Below, one piece after another: positions 5,752 through 6,888 of a DNA stretch of 6,888 nt; the first letter of the stretch is position 1, and every line of letters begins with the position of its first letter. Both the position numbers and the translations under genes were made by a program. Origin of the DNA: Rhizobiales bacterium UBA697 (GTDB taxonomy: Bacteria; Pseudomonadota; Alphaproteobacteria; Rhizobiales; Ancalomicrobiaceae); contig DBMN01000088.1 in the NCBI GenBank assembly GCA_002298965.1, forward strand, positions 1 through 6,888, written 5' to 3'. The notes under the pieces were generated by a model. It ran no database searches. It worked only from the letters and a program-made list of their open reading frames with translations, and was not told the origin of the DNA.

Positions 5752-5780
5752 TCGTCTCACCGCGCGAGACCGCGCCGCCT

Positions 5781-5817
5781 CGGCCGACCCTCCCCAGGGG
5801 GTCGGCCGTCTTTCTTT
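5781..5817 (+). terminator. Rho-independent terminator after cytochrome c
   Basis: Perfect 10-bp G/C-rich stem CGGCCGACCC (5781-5790) and GGGTCGGCCG (5799-5808) with an 8-base loop, followed by TCTTTCTTT (5809-5817). It starts 29 bases after the cytochrome stop codon. It lies between convergent genes, but the T-rich tail is only on the plus strand side. Confidence 0.9.
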
Positions 5818-5828
5818 CGCGCCCTCGT

Positions 5829-6888
5829 TTACGGACGGGGCGAGGGATGCGGGCAGAGGTTCTCGGGCTCGTCGATACCGAGCGTGTCGAGTTCGGTGAC
5901 GCGGTGGGCATAGCCCTCGATCGGCGCGAAGCCGGCGACGCCCTCCCCGTGCGCCAAGGCGATCGGCTGGCGCATCTGACGGTTCCACGGGCGGAAGGTC
6001 GCCTTGGCGCCCTTGAAGCCGCCGAGCCCGTAGTCGGGCGAAACCAGGGCCGCCGCCACCTTCGCCGGATCGCCCGACCCCGCCCGCGTCACCCCCTCGG
6101 CGAGCGCCCGCACGGCGATCCACGAGGCGTAGTCGTAGGCATCCATCGGGCGGTGCTCGACCTTGACGAACCGGTCCTGCAGCTGCGCCGCGCCCCAGCC
6201 GCGCAGGCGGTCGTTCCAACCGGTCGGGATCAGCCCGTGACTGCCGACCACGGGGCGCGGCAGCCAGGTGGCATAGGGAAAGGCGCGGCCGAAGTCGCCA
6301 CCCTCGTCGGCGATCACCACCGCGTCGTAGTCCGGCCCTTGGGTGAAGACCGGCACCTCCTGGGCGATCGTCCGCCCGTCGGTCGGGTCGGCCCAGATCT
6401 TGTCGGCGACGATGCGCAGGCCGAACTTGGCGGCGGACGCCCGATAGGCTTCGGCGGCGAGGCGGTCCTCGGGAAGCGGGCCGACGACCAGCATCAGCTT
6501 CGACCAGCGGCGCTTGCCGAGATACTGCATCACGGCGTCGGCGAGCATGTCGCGCGAGGGCAGCGTGTGGAAGAGCGAGGCGCGGCAGTCGGCGCGGCGC
6601 AGCCGGTCGTCGGGGCTGCCGGCATCGAAGACGATCGCCCCGCGCGCCGCGGCGAGATCGGCGGCGAGCAACGTGTCCTCGGCGCCGGCCCGCACCACCA
6701 GGAAGCGGATGCCGCGATCGAGCACGGTGCGGACGGCGGCGGCGAAGTCGCCGTCGGGTTCGACCACGACCTCGTCGAGCTGGTAGCTCTGGTCGCGGAA
6801 GCGGCCGGCGGCGTTGATCTCGGCGACCGCCAGACGCGACCCGGCGAGACCGCCGGGCGCCGACAGCGGCGGCGTCTCGGCCTCGAAG
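5829..6888 (-). CDS. ABC transporter substrate-binding protein, PQQ-dependent alcohol dehydrogenase type (N-terminus cut by window edge)
   Basis: Type I periplasmic-binding protein (Leu/Ile/Val-receptor fold), 353 residues visible. The frame stays open to the right edge, so signal peptide and start lie outside. The visible start LAGSRLAVAEINAAGR is typical of the first lobe. A GTG at 6765-6767 is internal, because family-like sequence continues upstream of it. Later motifs are AYRASAAKFGLRIVADK (second lobe), a Tyr/Ala helix DAYDYASWIAVRALAEG, DPAKVAAAL, FKGAKATFRPWNRQMRQPI and a tail LDTLGIDEPENLC near the C-terminus. This tail and the WNRQMRQP segment match what I recall of the binding protein named for PQQ-dependent alcohol dehydrogenase ABC systems. 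It should be the receptor for the ATPase and permease at 3614-5199, though it is encoded convergently. Ligand unknown. An ordinary amino-acid receptor is the alternative. Confidence 0.85.
   Translation of the reverse strand, partial: FEAETPPLSAPGGLAGSRLAVAEINAAGRFRDQSYQLDEVVVEPDGDFAAAVRTVLDRGIRFLVVRAGAEDTLLAADLAAARGAIVFDAGSPDDRLRRADCRASLFHTLPSRDMLADAVMQYLGKRRWSKLMLVVGPLPEDRLAAEAYRASAAKFGLRIVADKIWADPTDGRTIAQEVPVFTQGPDYDAVVIADEGGDFGRAFPYATWLPRPVVGSHGLIPTGWNDRLRGWGAAQLQDRFVKVEHRPMDAYDYASWIAVRALAEGVTRAGSGDPAKVAAALVSPDYGLGGFKGAKATFRPWNRQMRQPIALAHGEGVAGFAPIEGYAHRVTELDTLGIDEPENLCPHPSPRP

Noticed and set aside
5781..5817. Bidirectional terminator role for the hairpin between the convergent genes
   Set aside because: On the minus strand the hairpin is followed by G/C-rich sequence, not a T-run. 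Only plus-strand intrinsic termination is supported.
4060..6219. 719-codon open frame on the minus strand
   Set aside because: It runs antisense through the ABC ATPase, permease and cytochrome and then a second frame of the binding protein. Its composition is Arg/Glu/His/Asp-rich with no family motif, a typical shadow in high-GC DNA.
6765..6767. GTG as start of the substrate-binding protein
   Set aside because: The frame remains open to the window edge and the upstream residues (LAGSRLAVAEINAAGR) are typical of this receptor fold, so the true start lies outside.
1..6888. CRISPR array, tRNA, insertion sequence or prophage signal
   Set aside because: No regularly spaced repeats, tRNA-like cloverleaf, transposase motif or attachment-site duplication was seen. 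Base composition looks even across all genes, giving no sign of recent transfer.

Overview
This window carries the core pyrroloquinoline quinone (PQQ) biosynthesis operon, pqqABCDE, on the minus strand. To its right are genes of a PQQ-associated transport and electron-transfer module. The DNA is very GC-rich, intergenic gaps are short and most start/stop codons overlap. PqqE keeps its iron-sulfur ligands at the same residue numbers I recall for the Methylorubrum extorquens enzyme. Together these suggest a high-GC alphaproteobacterium, plausibly a methylotrophic or alcohol-oxidising member of Hyphomicrobiales. No rRNA or other taxonomic marker is present, so this placement is inference.

Layout, left to right. 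Positions 1-127 lie downstream of pqqE and hold nested inverted repeats but no convincing gene. Positions 128-3326 (minus) hold, in transcription order, pqqA (25 codons, easily missed), pqqB, pqqC, pqqD and pqqE. The pqqB/pqqC and pqqD/pqqE pairs share ATGA overlaps, and pqqC/pqqD are separated by one base. Positions 3327-3613 form a 287-base divergent intergenic region that must feed both directions. Positions 3614-5199 (plus) encode an ABC ATPase and an ABC-2 type permease, again joined by ATGA. Positions 5200-5358 are a gap unusually rich in inverted repeats. Positions 5359-5751 (plus) encode a small secreted c-type cytochrome, followed by a clear intrinsic terminator (5781-5817). Positions 5829-6888 (minus, convergent, cut by the right edge) encode a type I periplasmic-binding protein resembling the substrate-binding protein of the PQQ-dependent alcohol dehydrogenase ABC system.

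How it fits together. PqqA is the peptide substrate whose conserved Glu and Tyr become the PQQ skeleton. PqqD presents it to the radical SAM enzyme PqqE, which makes the Glu-Tyr crosslink. PqqB acts as a hydroxylase on the excised intermediate, and PqqC performs the final oxidation and ring closure. No protease gene (pqqF/pqqG) is visible, so excision must be encoded elsewhere. The mature cofactor serves periplasmic quinoprotein alcohol dehydrogenases, none of which is in the window. The secreted cytochrome c is a reasonable electron acceptor for such an enzyme. The ABC ATPase, permease and binding protein match a set that recurs beside PQQ-dependent alcohol oxidation genes (Ped-like) and whose substrate is, to my knowledge, not established. 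It combines an importer-type periplasmic receptor with an exporter-type ABC-2 permease. This is the least understood part of the window.
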